Assembly (NCBI GenBank): GCA_031761405.1
Contig: JASEVX010000366.1
Location: 62,001-126,000 of the forward strand
DNA: 64,000 nt
Direction: 5' to 3'
Source: Serripes groenlandicus
Taxonomy: Eukaryota > Mollusca > Bivalvia > Cardiida > Cardiidae
Position numbers and translations under genes: made by a program
Notes under the pieces: generated by a model
The model's input: only the letters and a program-made list of their open reading frames with translations
Told to the model about the DNA's origin: nothing
The model's database searches: none
In this document: piece by piece, positions 10,486 to 22,359 of the stretch
Layout: every line of letters starts with the position of its first letter
How positions within the stretch are numbered: position 1 is the stretch's first letter

Positions 10486-10760
10486 CCAAGCCCTGGTAGC
10501 TCAGTCAGTAGCGACCCGGGCAATCCAGGAGTTATAACTTCGAATTCCAGCTTGAACAAGGTTCTTTCCGACGTTTGAAAAAAGTCACTATGACATGCGT
10601 TATTCGTTTTTCACCAATGGGCTAACAGTCTATGCGGAAAAGCAGTCAGTTGCTTGGAAAGTATGTTGTGTGGAGTACTGGTGTGAGAAAGCCATGAAAC
10701 ACATGAGTAGGTCGCCATGATATAACTTGTATATCATGTACAAGCAACGGACAGTTGCAG
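10486..10760 (+). repeat. tRNA-derived SINE
   Basis: TGGTAGCTCAGTCAGTAG fits a polymerase III A box and CTTCGAATTCC a B box. The following body (TTGTGTGGAGTACTGGTG) recurs at 38750-38790. The window from 10761 to 10945 shows nothing further. Confidence 0.6.
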
Positions 10761-10947
10761 ATAAATTCAAGAGACATGAGATAGATTCAATGGAGTTCTG
10801 GTGCAATAGCCTAAGTCTTTCCGAAAAGATCCCTTGGTTCTTAAACGTGCATAGTGTATAGCACAGATACACGCGAGGCACGTTTTCCTTGAAAGGACCA
10901 GTACTTACCCTCTAGTTGAGTAAGAGACACTTGAAAGTACCTCAGAA

Positions 10948-11020
10948 AAATCCAGAACCCAGACTGCGATTTGAACATCAGACCTTTTGATTGACAATCG
11001 CGTTCACCACTAGACAACTC
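10948..11020 (-). repeat. tRNA-like SINE fragment
   Basis: The complement reads AGTTGTCTAGTGGTGAACGC followed by a B box GTTCAAATCGC. Isolated and short. Confidence 0.4.
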
Positions 11021-11182
11021 AACTATTGTACAATCGACTGTTGAAGAGCTATTTCATTCTAAAAAAACGTATCTGTTTCTAAACAAACTTGTCTCGGATT
11101 TTAAACCGATAAAAAGTTGAAAGATTCAAGTACAGCAATTTCTCCTATTCCCACATTTTGTGTATTGCATTATTTTGTTTTT

Positions 11183-11805
11183 CGCTCACCTGAGTATGAA
11201 ATACTCAAGGTGAGTTATTGTGATGACCTTTTGTCCGTTGTCCTTCGTCCAATACATCTCCTCTTTAACCAGTTAGTCAATTTGGATGAAATTTCACAGA
11301 AACGATTCTCTATGTCATCATCAAAGTTCCTTCAAATTGTTTATCCATCAGGGAGCAGGACTGTTCTTCCTTATATGGCTATAGTGAAATGTTTAAAAAT
11401 CTTCTCCACCAAGAGTATCAGGCCGATTTCCAAATAGTTTTGTAGAAATGTTCCTTGGGTGACCCTCTATCATTTTCCTTCAAGCCATATTGATTGGTAA
11501 AAACATGGCCGCCAATTCTTACTAATTCTTTTAGGCCATGTTGATTGGTCAAAAACGTGGTCGCCAGGGGGTGGGCTAGTTTGCCTTATAGTAACAGATC
11601 TTCTCCCCTAAAAGTATCTGGCTGATTTCCAATTGAGTTGGTAGACCTGTTCCTTTTGTGAACCACTCCTGATTCCTTCAAGCCATGTTGAATGGTCAAA
11701 TGACATGGGAACCAGGGCCTGGGGCTGTTTTACACTTTATGCCCAGAATGTAAGATTTTGAAATAATAACTGGTACATTAACATTTTTTTCGAAACCTTT
11801 TAACC
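11183..11805 (-). repeat. Bivalve-type interspersed repeat, inverted
   Basis: Starts with CGCTCACCTGAGTATG and CTCAAGGTGAGTTATTGTGA, the complement of the right end seen at 19170. It then runs through the complement of the 180-bp body (GCCATGTTGATTGGTC, CAAATAGTTTTGTAGAAATG). No gene. Confidence 0.7.
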
Positions 11806-11809
11806 CTTT

Positions 11810-12029
11810 CCCTCATATAGACGCTTTCTGACGCCTCTGCAGCAGACAGATTTTTGAATATATAGTGACAAAAGAAGAAATTGCACAAAACGTGCAATTT
11901 CTTCTTTTGCTACAATGTTTTCCACTTTTTGTCATAGGTTATCCATTCAATTAGGGAGATTTTCTATTTTTTGACAAAATACCTTCAAAGTCGTCTGCTG
12001 CAGAATTGCCGTTTGAGGGAAAGGGTTAA
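11810..12029. mobile_element. TTAA MITE, same family, complete
   Basis: TTAACCCTTTCCCTCATATA at the left, GAGGGAAAGGGTTAA at the right, long near-palindromic interior. Inserted next to the repeat at 11183. Confidence 0.8.
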
Positions 12030-13060
12030 GTTTTGACAAAAGACAGAGAACATAGGGTGTAGAATTTTCAACCTTGTGGAAGTGGAGCTATACTTGTCCT
12101 CCTGACCACAAAATAAGTTATTGTGGTTGGCATGAAAAATGACCTTGCAGTACTTAGGTGAGCGATCCAGAGTCATCATGAACCTCTTGTGTTTAGTAAG
12201 TATCGTTTTCATTTAAGATGTATTTAATATTAAATGATGAAGACAATCAATTTGCAAGAGTAATAAAAGGCTCGTCATGTCATTTTACATTTGAAAATAT
12301 CCACAACATTTTCGATTTTACATATACCAGTTATAATGTATAGTGTTCTTTCATATCGAACATGAGAAAAGGGAGTCAAATATTTTCCTCGTATATAATT
12401 ATTTTGACGCATCTGCACCCTGTGGCAGACGAGATCTAAAAATATTACGGTAAAAGGAGAACAAAGCGATATGTCTGTTTTAAGATTTTTGAAATCCGTA
12501 TTTTTTACCTAGGTTTTCAATGTATACATACGGGCCTGTCCCATATACAATAAATCTTCATTATACGACGACTTTGGAAACTCTTAGGCAAACATGGATT
12601 ACCTCTATAAATAAGACAATACATAGGGATGTACACTTATTGGCAAAGGGAGAAACGGCCACAATGTTTTAGCTGACATCAGCACGAAGATCTCAAAATG
12701 AGCTATTTTGATCACTTTCCGTCCTGTGGATTTTCAGTTTCAAGAATCATTACTTTATACCTCTATACCCCAAGTACGGAATGTGTCGGCCCGGATTATC
12801 CTGCGCGGATTGCTGATCTGGGTCGATACATTACGCAGAGTCCACAATGTTGGTTTTCTCGTGGGACGGCTCAAATATCAAATCCGAATGTCATTTATTG
12901 CACCAGATACTCTTTCGCTGCCAAAGGAAATTAAAGGCCTTTACAATGATTTGTTGTAGATAAAGCCACAAGGTGTATATATGTGGAGGTCTATTCATAA
13001 ACACATTACATGTATTTGGTATTTTTATTACGTTAACATATAATTTTTGACAAGGAATAT
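12030..13060. other. No recognised gene
   Basis: AT-rich sequence. A less AT-rich patch at 12700-12960 carries an 83-codon frame (starting RPVDF..., ending LYNDLL) with no splice signals or family I recognise. It could be a decayed exon. Confidence 0.3.
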
Positions 13061-13061
13061 G

Positions 13062-14060
13062 GAACGCCTAAGCTGTCTGTTACCTATAAATGTCAATATA
13101 CAAAGCTTAAGCGTCATTACCTTAAGTTAAAAGTTAAAACTTCATTATATAAACGTGTAACGTTATAACATAAAGATAAAACGTTGATATATACAGATAT
13201 AAAGTCACTACATCAAGGTAAAACTTCATTATATAAAGGTGTAACGTTATAACATAAAGATAAAACGTTGATATATACAGGTATAAAGTCACTACATCAA
13301 GGTAAAACTTCATTATATAAAGGTATTACGTTATTACATACATATACAACGTCGTTATATAATGAGATAAAGTCACTACATCAAGTTAAAACTTCATTAT
13401 ATAAAGGTGTAACGTTATAACATAAAGATAAAACGTTGATATATACAGGTATAAAGTCACTACATCAAGGTAAAACTTCATTATATAAAGGTATTACGTT
13501 ATTACATACATATACAACGTTGTTATATAATGATATAAAGTCACTACATCAAGGCAAAACTTCATTATATAAAGGTATAACCTTATTATATAAAGCTAAA
13601 ATATTATTATATAAAGGTAAAACAGCATTATATAAAGCTAAAACTTCTTTATATAAAGGTAAAACACCATTATATGAAGGTAAAATTTCATTATATAAAT
13701 CTAAAGATTCATTACATAAAGGTTAATCAATGAACTTCCTCAAATAAAAGTAAAACTACATTATATGAAGATAAAAGATCATTATATGGAGGTAAAATAT
13801 AATTATATAAAGGTTAATTGTATAAAGGTATAATGGCATTAAATGAAGATAAAACCTCATTATATAAAGGTAAGACGTTATTTTATAAACGTATACTTTC
13901 ATTGTATGCAGGTTAAGCCAATTTATATAAAGGTAAAACTTAAATATATAAAGGTATTATATCATTGTTCGCAGGTAAAACATCATGATATAAAGGTAAA
14001 ACTTCATGATATAACGGAAATACTTCATTAATAAAAGTAACAACTAATTATATTAAGGGA
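13062..14060 (+). repeat. 21-bp minisatellite with higher-order period
   Basis: Units of 21 bp around ATTATATAAAGGTAAAACTT, with a longer repeat containing ACGTTGATATATACAGG and AAAGTCACTACATCAAGG in 13150-13560. An open frame of 7-residue repeats (LYKGKTS) crosses it and is not a gene. The start at 13062-13130 is the exact complement of 41895-41965, so the block exists twice in inverted orientation. Confidence 0.85.
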
Positions 14061-14264
14061 ACACTTGATTGAGTAGAGATATAATCACACTATATTTGTT
14101 GAAATTGAAATAGCTGAAGGTTCAATGTATTAATATGAAGGTTTTGACTGAACATTTCGAGCCGCATGAACTACAGGTATTCAATGTGTCTGCCGGTTTG
14201 GTTTTTTAAAACAGGTAATATACTTACATGCAGAACGATAAACTGTGGACTTCTATTGGTGATA

Positions 14265-16355
14265 ATGGATATGAATGAGATTCTCGAGAGACTTGGGCAC
14301 AGTGAAGCAGTTGTTCAACGATTTAGGGAGGAAAATATCACACCAGATATTATATCACTATTGTCTCTGTATGAATTTAATTGCTTAGGTGTCATTAATA
14401 GTACAGACATAATGAAGTTACGTGTTGAATGTGTATGCTACAAAAACAATTCTTTGTTCAATAATAGATCTAGAAGGCAAAGAACTTTTGAAATTTCAAG
14501 TGCCATGGCTGAAAGCTTGTTTGAAGCCGGATATTCAGTAAAGGATGCCAGTCTTGCACTTGGTGTATCTGAAAGTACTTTGTACCGGAAGATGAGACAA
14601 CATGGCATATCAAAACATGTGTTTAATGACTTGGATGACAGTGAATTAGATGAAGCTGTCTTTAAGACAATAACTGAATTTCCAAGATGTGGAGAGGAAA
14701 TGCTGCGGAAGGTCTTACTTCAGAAAGACATCAAGGTATGGCCGATTTATATCAAATTGCTTATTTTTCTTCTTGCTATAACGTTGTAACCTTTTCAGTG
14801 TAAATGTAACTTTAAATGTAACCTTGTGATACAACAAGGGTAACCCAATACCGCTTGCACAAATGGTAACCCGACCCTAAAATAAAGGTAACCATATATC
14901 GTACATATTATAGTTAACGCCAGTTTCATTCGATATATTGAGAATCAATATTTTTCGTGGGAGATTAAAATTCATTTATTTCGTGTATGGTATCATCCAC
15001 GAATATATAATCACGAAATTAATTCATTTTGGTAATGAACACGTTTCTATAACATAGATCTACGAATAAAGGTATCCACGAAATTGCTTTTAATAGAGTC
15101 TCACTGAATTGTAATGTCATCGAAAAAAAAGAGAGATTTTACAGTTTTTTCCAATGATGTTAATTCACAACACTGGGCAACATTAAATAACAAGTCAACA
15201 TGTTCTCTGCCATTTCTGTTCATAAACCTGTTTTCGATCCCCAAGGCCTGTTTTTGTTTACTCCAGCTTTTGACATTTTAGACTGAACTTTGATGCCGAT
15301 GATCATTCTGACAAAGTTTAATTGAGTTCTGGTTAAAAATATATCTTCTATGTTCACAAGCTGATTGTGGATATACGCCGATTCTTATATACAAGTTATC
15401 ACGAAAGTGTCATTTTAACTTAATTCGAGCGGTATGTACTAAATGTATATTATATATTACGCAGTTTTCTTTTCTATACGCTCAGGTGCAGCGACATCGA
15501 CTTCGCCAGTGTCTGCACAGACTAGACGAAGAAGGAGTTCGTGAACGCAAAAGGAAACGACTAAGACGACGAACATACAACGTTGCAGGTCCGAACCATC
15601 TTTGGCACATAGACAGTAACCATAAATTAATTCGCTGGCATTTCGTGATAATAGGAGGAATCGATGGCTTTAGTCGCCTAATAATTTATCTCAAATGTGC
15701 CGATAACAACAAAGCAGAAACGACCATGGAATGCTTCCGTAACGGTGTGTCTACTTTTGGAATCCCAGAGCGTGTTAGATCCGACCAAGGACGTGAAAAC
15801 GTAAAAGTGGCAGATTTCATGATTCATGCACGTGGAGCAGGTCGAGGAAGCATGCTCACTGGAAAAAGTACACATAATCAGAGGATAGAAAGATTGTGGA
15901 AGGACGTGTATGACGGAGTATTGAGCTATTTCTATGACTTGTTTTACTTCTTAGAAGACGATGGGTTGCTAGACGTACTAAATGAAACTGACTTGTTTGC
16001 TCTGCATCATGTTTTCATAGGCAAAATAAATGAAAGGTTAACAACTTGGCAGGGGGCTTGGAATCACCACAGATTGAGAACAGTAAACTCGACGCCAATG
16101 AGACTTTACACTGCCGGTATGATGAACAACGCCCCTCTTCAATATCATGATATCGTCCCACCAGTCGATATAGATGGTTCTGTTGATGATGATACAGAGC
16201 AAGACAACAGGCCTGCCCTTTCATCGCTTCAAATTCGTATTAGTGAAAACCGTTTACGCCGACTTCACGAAGAATGTCCTCAAAACTGGATGTCTGGTAA
16301 TCACGGGGTGGACATTTATCTAGCAGCAAAACCTATAATGACGGAATTATTATAA
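14265..16355 (+). CDS. SAM-HTH-integrase transposase (rve fold), two exons
   Basis: Exon 1 runs 14265-14735 (GT donor) and exon 2 15486-16355 (AG acceptor); the junction is phase 0. Exon 1 starts MDMNEILERLGHSEAV, a SAM-like helical domain, followed by a resolvase-type helix-turn-helix (SVKDASLALGVSESTLYRKM). Exon 2 is a retroviral-integrase-like core with D in HIDSNHKLIRWHF (codon 15612), D in VRSDQGRENV (15783) and E in HNQRIERLWKDV (15888), so the DDE triad is intact. This architecture is widespread as multicopy genes in invertebrates. It should catalyse DNA strand transfer for its own element, possibly Ginger- or IS3EU-like, which is my inference. A longer start at 14166 is possible but unconserved. 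The poly(A) signal AATAAA is near 16465. Confidence 0.75.
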
Positions 16356-17235
16356 AATATCAACAACAAAATACAGTTTATTTCTAATAACAGTTCTTCA
16401 TAAACATAATGTTAACTTTGTCTGTGACCGATTGCTAATACTGTTGGTAGGTGTGTGTTGAAATAATAAAAATATAGGAAACATGTTTGTATAAAAGACA
16501 CAATAGAATGTTTTAAAACTTTTATTTTAAAACATGACTCATGAAAGTTATGAATTACTAAGATTTACTAAGATTTTAGATGTAATACTTATCAATACCT
16601 TAAAATAAAATATACCTCTATCATTTTGATTGTGACAACGATGAAATACTCTGCTGGATTTAATAAACAACAAACATACAACTCGTAAAACAAAGGACCA
16701 TGATGGCTATATAACGCTCAATTGGGTGACACATATGTTAAGGGGATAAATGTGCTACAGTGTTAACAATATTAAATATGTTTTTTATTTATATATCAAG
16801 AGCATCAACTCCGGACATTTTGGTCCAAATTGGCCCACCTTAACAGAGATGTAATGGTCATACATATTCTTTCTAAATATGATTAGCTTTAATGATGAAA
16901 TAAAGTGCTAGAGAGTAAACATATGGACATAAGGATGTTCTTATAAATCAAGGACAATGACCCACAAGTCTGATTTTGACCATAATAAAAACAAGAGCTG
17001 TCGGAGGACAGCGCGCTCGACTATTCCACCGCTTTTTAAGCGACTTAGATATGGAGTCCAAAAAGGGCCATAACTTGCATAAAATGTTGGATCGAGTTAT
17101 TGTACTCGATTGTTTGTATAGGTGTGATAGTTGGGCAGAGCTGTATAAAGTTTCAATGCAATGCATTAAGTAGTTACTAAGATACGGTCTCTTAATATTG
17201 TTGCATGCAAAACTTTAACCAGAATTAATATTTGT
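16356..17235. other. Gene-free flank and short repeat
   Basis: 16356-16975 shows no gene. From 16990, AGAGCTGTCGGAGGACAGCG opens a repeat related to the one at 21553 (AGAGTTGTCGGAGGACAATA), followed by AGTCCAAAAAGGGCCATAAC. Confidence 0.5.
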
Positions 17236-17239
17236 CAAA

Positions 17240-19915
17240 CAAGAGGGCCGTGATGCCCTTGATCGCTCACCTGATTTTTTCCCCTTCACTCTAGCCATGT
17301 AAGCCCCACCACCCTGGGGCCATAGCTTCCGACAAACCAACTGATAGAGGGTCGCCCTAGGAACATTTCTACAAAATTATTTGAAAATCGGCCTGACACT
17401 TTTGGAGAAGATTTTAGTTTTCACAATAGCCATATAAGGCAAAATAGCCCCGCCCCCTGACTGCCATGTTTTTCGACCAATCAGTATGGCTTGGACAATT
17501 TTTTGTAAAGGGTCACCTAAAGAACATTTCTTAGTTCTCAACGGAATTAAAATCTTTGAACAATTTGAAAGAGGCCACAACCAGAGGAAGATTCCTGTGA
17601 TGTTTCATGAAAATTGTTCTTGGAGTTTGGGAGGAGGTGATGCTTAAAGCTTAAAGTTAACGCTGGACGACGGACAAAAAGTAATCAGAATAGCTCACTT
17701 TGAGCCTTCGGTGTTCTAAAAATGCAGAATCCAGAGTGTTGACAAGATTTCTCTTCAATTTGCCTATTTATCCTAGTTTCTGATCCTATATGACCCATAT
17801 TTGAACTTGACCTAGATATTATTAAGAAAAACACACTCAAGTTAACAAAAGGGCCATGATGGCCCTGTATCGCTCACCTGGTTTAAAAGAACTTCAAGTT
17901 TTCAAAGTTTTTAACCCTAACATAATAAGGAAAGTAAGCTACGCATCCTGGCAGCCATGTTTTCAACAGATCAGAAATATTTGAACAATCTTAGTTCTTA
18001 CAGTTACCCAAGGAACATTTGTACCAAATTATCTTTCAATCCAGCAAGTACTTTTTTAAAGTTTTAACAATGCACATATAAGGAATACAAGCTCCGCCCC
18101 CACTGGCGGCCATGTTTTTCAATGGATCGAAAATATTTGAACATTCTTGGAAGAGGGTGCCCAAAGGAACATTTGTGCAAAATAATCTTGAACCAGGCCA
18201 GTTCTTTTCGACAAGAAGATTTTTAAAGTTTTAACAATGCATATATAAGGACAAGAGGGCCATGATGGCCCTGGATCGCTCACCTGATTTTTTTTTAAAT
18301 TTAACTATATAAGCCCCGCCCCCTGGCGGCCATAGTTTCTGACCAATCAACTTGGCTTGAAGGAATCTGATAGAGGGTCACCCTAGGAACATTTCTACAA
18401 TATTATTTGAAAATCGGCCTGACACTTTCAGAGAAGAAGATTTTTTAAGTTTTCACTATTCACTATAGCCATATAAGGCAAAATAGCCCCGCCCCCCTGG
18501 CGGCCATGTTTTTTGACCAATCATCATGGCTTGAAGGAATCTGATAGAGGGTCACACTAGGAACATTTCTACAAAATTATTTGAAAATCGGTCTGATACT
18601 TTCGGAGGAGAAGATTTTTTAAGTTTTCACTATTCACTATAGCCATATAAGGCAAAATAGCCCCGCCCCCCTGGCGGCCATGTTTTTTGACCAATCATCA
18701 TGGCTTGAAGGAATCTGATGGAGGGTCATCCAAGGAACATTTCTACAAAATTATTTGAAAATCGGCCAGACACTTTCGGAGAAGAAGATTTTTTAAGTTT
18801 TCACTATAGCCATATAAGGCAAAAAAGCCCAGCCCCCCCTGGCGGCCATGTTTTTTGACCAATCAACATGGCTTGAAGGAATCTTATAGAGGGTCATCCA
18901 AGGAACATTTCTACAAAATTATTTGAAAATCTGTCAACCAGTTTGGGAGAAGAAGAATTTTGAAGTTTTTTTCATTTCGTTGCCATGGAAACCAGAATTC
19001 TGCATGGATCCCAAAAATTTGAAGGAAATCTGGTGAGGTCATTGAGAGGATGCTTTTTGTGAAGTTTCATCCCAATTGACCCACTGGTTACTGAGGAGAA
19101 GAAGTTGACGGACGACGGACGACGCACGATGGACGACGGACGCCGGACAAAAGGCGATCACAATAACTCACCTTGAGCAAAGCTCAGGTGAGCTAAAAAC
19201 AAGCTCCGCCCGAACTGGCGGCCATGTTTTTCAACAGATCGGAAATATTTAAATAATCTTGGTAGAGGGTGCCCCAAGGAACATTTGTGCAAAATAATTT
19301 TCAAATCGGGCAAGTACTTTTGGACAAGAAGATTTTTGAAGTTTTAACAATGCACATATAAGGAAAATAAGCTTCGCCCCCTGGCGGCCATGTTTTTCAA
19401 CGGATCGGAAATAATTGAACATTCTTTGTGAAGTGTGCCCCAAAAAACATTTGTGCAAAATAATTTTCAAATCAGGCAAGTACTTTTGGACAAGAAGATT
19501 TAAAGATTTTTGAAGTTTTAACAATGCACATATAAGGAAAATAAGCTTCGCCCCCTGGCGGCCATGTTTTTCAACGGATTGAAAATATTTGAACAATCTT
19601 GATAGAGGGTGCGCCAAGGAACATTTGTACAAAATAATTTTCAAATCTGGCCAGTACCTTTGGACAAGAAGATTTTTTAAGATTTGGTAATTTTCCCCTT
19701 TTCTGATGCCGCAGCGACCAAAGTTCTTGGAATTAAACTGTTTGAACAACTTTGAAAGAGGACCACCTAAGGACCATTCCTGTGAAGTTATTTTGAAATA
19801 TGTCTATTGGTTAAGTAGAAGTCATTTTAAGAAATTGTTAACAGACGGATGAGGACGGACGGTGAGTGATCACAAAAGCTCACCTTGCATTTTGGGCATA
19901 GGCGAGCTAAAAATG
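17240..19915 (+). repeat. Cluster of bivalve-type interspersed repeats
   Basis: Four or so copies, starting near 17240, 17845, 18250 and 19200. The best is 18250-19200: GAGGGCCATGATGGCCCT at the left, four tandem bodies of about 180 bp (CCCCTGGCGGCCATGTTTT, GACCAATCAACATGGCTTG, TAGAGGGTCACC), then GACGGACGACGG words and AGCTCAGGTGAGCTA at the right. No protein coding. The 166-codon minus frame at 19249-19749 follows the repeat period and is not a gene. Confidence 0.8.
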
Positions 19916-20561
19916 CGGCTTCCAGCTTTTTAAGGTGGAATCATACCTTTGAAATAACGTCGTTTTTGACGTCAAAACGCCGGTTTTTGCGACAATTATA
20001 GTACGGTTAAATAAATCATCACATATTTCTCGTTATAAGAGGTATTCGGATGAAATTTACAGCTAACTGTTCACACTTCAATTATCTGCATTATGATATC
20101 AAATTCATACAACTGACATGACAGTTTAAATAACGTAATGCGAGTTAACATGACAAAATTCCTAGAATATTTTATCAATAATTAAGTTATTTCAAATTTA
20201 TAAAAAATTCGCCCGACAGTCATCCAGTTATCACTTCTTTAAGTTTTAAGAAAATCAGATGTACCAATTTATCGCAAATTGCAATGCCGTTAAAGCCCTG
20301 TCGGAAACCACGAGCTCTGCAAGGATTGGTGTCGGCACGGAAAGGTGGATAATTACAAACATGGCGGTTTACCTCACGGCAAAGACCTGAAGGACGATGG
20401 ATTAAAAGAAGCACGTTTTAAACTGCTTTCTTCTTACATAGAACATCCTAAGAAATTTTTAACTAGGGTCTAACCAACGAAACGAATCACTTAATAGTAT
20501 TGTTTGCTCAAAAGCGCATAAATTTAGAAATTATAATCAATAAGTTTCCAAATACATTTAA

Positions 20562-21301
20562 CCAAATGGTCAAGTTAACCAAGGTGCTTCACTGATTACA
20601 GGTTTAAAAGTTGAGGTAATTGAGGGTAACCGATGTTTAACTTTAAATGGTCAACCTGTGCCGGCAGTAACTGTTGAAGAAGGATTGGTGGATTTTAATG
20701 ACTGGCCATCAACATTGCCAGATAATAATATTTTGCTAGCACATAACCGCAATAAATTTGATTTTCCAATTTTGATAAAGCAGATGCAGAATAACAAACT
20801 CTTGTTTTCATTTTCGAACCTAATTACTGGTGTGGTCGACACTCTTCCAATTATAAAGCAAAATATATCTTTACCCAACTATAAACTGTCGACAATTTAC
20901 AGCCACTTGTGCAATGACATTGAAAACACATTTCATAATGCAGACAACGATGCCATAGCACTCCAACATATATGTACAGACTGCAATAGTGGGTTATAGA
21001 CCAAACTATGCGGGGAAGTGTATTGCCAATAAACACCTGTATTCAAACCGCTCTAAGATGTATTGAATTGCGGAGCTGTGTGAATACAATAAAGTCAAAA
21101 CTTTCTGGAAATAACAAAAGCATTATAACGGACAGAATAGCTAAAAGACTTTGCATGACAGGCATAACCTTTGAAATGTTGAAATGTTTTTTACTGTTAT
21201 CTGAAGTACGTAACAAACTACCTAGAGTGACAAATAGGAAAGTCTTAATCAATGTTATTAACAACTTCTTTCGTGATAATAGTGCCGATGCACTAGTTTG
21301 A
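20562..21301 (+). pseudogene. DEDDh (DnaQ-like) exonuclease, truncated and frameshifted
   Basis: The first frame (about 20562-20999) reads GQPVPAVTVEEG, LLAHNRNKFDF (Exo II, with D) and FHNADNDAIAL (Exo III, H...D). A second frame from 21008 holds the C-terminal helical part (ITFEMLKCFLLL, RVTNRK). The Exo I segment with the first acidic pair is missing, and the frames are offset between 20999 and 21008. I know this domain order from exonuclease-like genes in animals and their mobile elements (PML-C-like). It is a pseudogene inside the TTAA-flanked element. Confidence 0.65.
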
Positions 21302-21552
21302 AAATTATGTATCAGCTATGTTAAAATCATGAAGCTAAGTTTTGAAATTACTATTCAATGTTCACACATTTATAGATTTGTTAATGTGAACAGTTTATAT
21401 AAAAATATATATATATGATAAAATTATATTTTGTTCATGTATTTACTATAAAGTGCAAATGTTTGCATAATTAAAGGGAGAAAAAAGGTTTCCTCTTTTT
21501 TCATAAACGAAATAGCTTTCATGAAATAATAAAATTGATAATTATATCATAA

Positions 21553-22148
21553 ACAAGAGTTGTCGGAGGACAATATAGCTCACCTATCAGGGCCTACTTC
21601 AGAACAGTTATAGCATTAGGTATAATGACCCTGAATAAGTGTGTGAAGTTTCAAAGCAACAGCTAACACAGTGTCTGAGAAAAGGCCTTGCACAAAGGTT
21701 TGACCAAAATTCTAAGTCCAAAAAGGGGCACAATTCAGTCAAAATTCATTCCAGAGTTATGGGACAAACCAACAGCATACAATGTCTAAAGAGAGGCCTT
21801 GCACGCGAAGGTTTGACCAAAATTCTAAGTCCAAAAAGAGGCACAATTCAGTCAAAATCCACTCTAAAGTTATGGGACTTGACATACAGGGTCAAATTAT
21901 GACCCTGAATAAGTGTGTGAAGTTTCAAACCAACAGCTTACACATTGTCTGAGAAAAGGCCTTGCAGGCAAAGGTTTACCAAAATTCTAAGTCCAAAAAG
22001 GGGCACAATTCAGTCAAAATCCGTTCCAAAGTTATGGGACATAACATACAAGAACATCTAATGACCCTGAATAAGTGTGTGATATTTCAAGGCAACAGCA
22101 TACACAGTGTCTGAGAAAAGGCCTTGCACTCAAAGGTTAAACCAAAAT
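21553..22148 (+). repeat. Tandem repeat array nested in the TTAA element
   Basis: Opens AACAAGAGTTGTCGGAGGAC and repeats a block of about 145 bp (GACCCTGAATAAGTGTGTGA, GAGAAAAGGCCTTGCA, AGTCCAAAAAGGGGCACAAT) three to four times. Non-coding. Confidence 0.75.
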
Positions 22149-22359
22149 TCTAATTTTGTCATGTTAACTTGCATTACGTTGTTTAAACTGTCATGTCAGT
22201 TGTATGAATTTGATATCATAATGCAGGTAATTTAAGTGTGAACAGTTAGCTGTTAATTTCAACCGAATACCTCTTATAACCTCTTATAACCTCGCAAAAA
22301 AACGGCGTTTTGACGTCAAATACGACGTTATTTCAAAGGCATGATTCCACCTTAACAAG

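Larger units (their letters stand above)
19934..22351. mobile_element. 2.4-kb TTAA-flanked element with ~200-bp inverted repeats
   Basis: Left end GGTGGAATCATACCTTTGAA follows TTAA (19930-19933). The right end is its near complement and precedes TTAA (22352-22355). The inverted repeats run about 19934-20160 and 22152-22351. Inside are a broken DEDDh exonuclease gene (20562-21301) and a separate repeat array (21553-22148). TTAA duplications with long inverted repeats fit piggyBac or Kolobok elements. No transposase remains. Confidence 0.7.

Noticed and set aside
10486..10570. Genuine tRNA gene
   Set aside because: A and B boxes are present but no acceptor stem or complete cloverleaf can be formed, and the body continues as a repeat; called a SINE.
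13436..14031. Open frames of 96 and 62 codons with Lys-rich 7-residue repeats
   Set aside because: They only follow the 21-bp minisatellite; no start context, splice signals or homologous domain.
18250..19200. The GACGGACGACGG stretch as a coding or regulatory motif
   Set aside because: It is a constant part of the repeat's right end in most copies.
19249..19749. 166-codon minus-strand frame
   Set aside because: Lies entirely in three tandem copies of an interspersed repeat; the peptide repeats with the DNA period.
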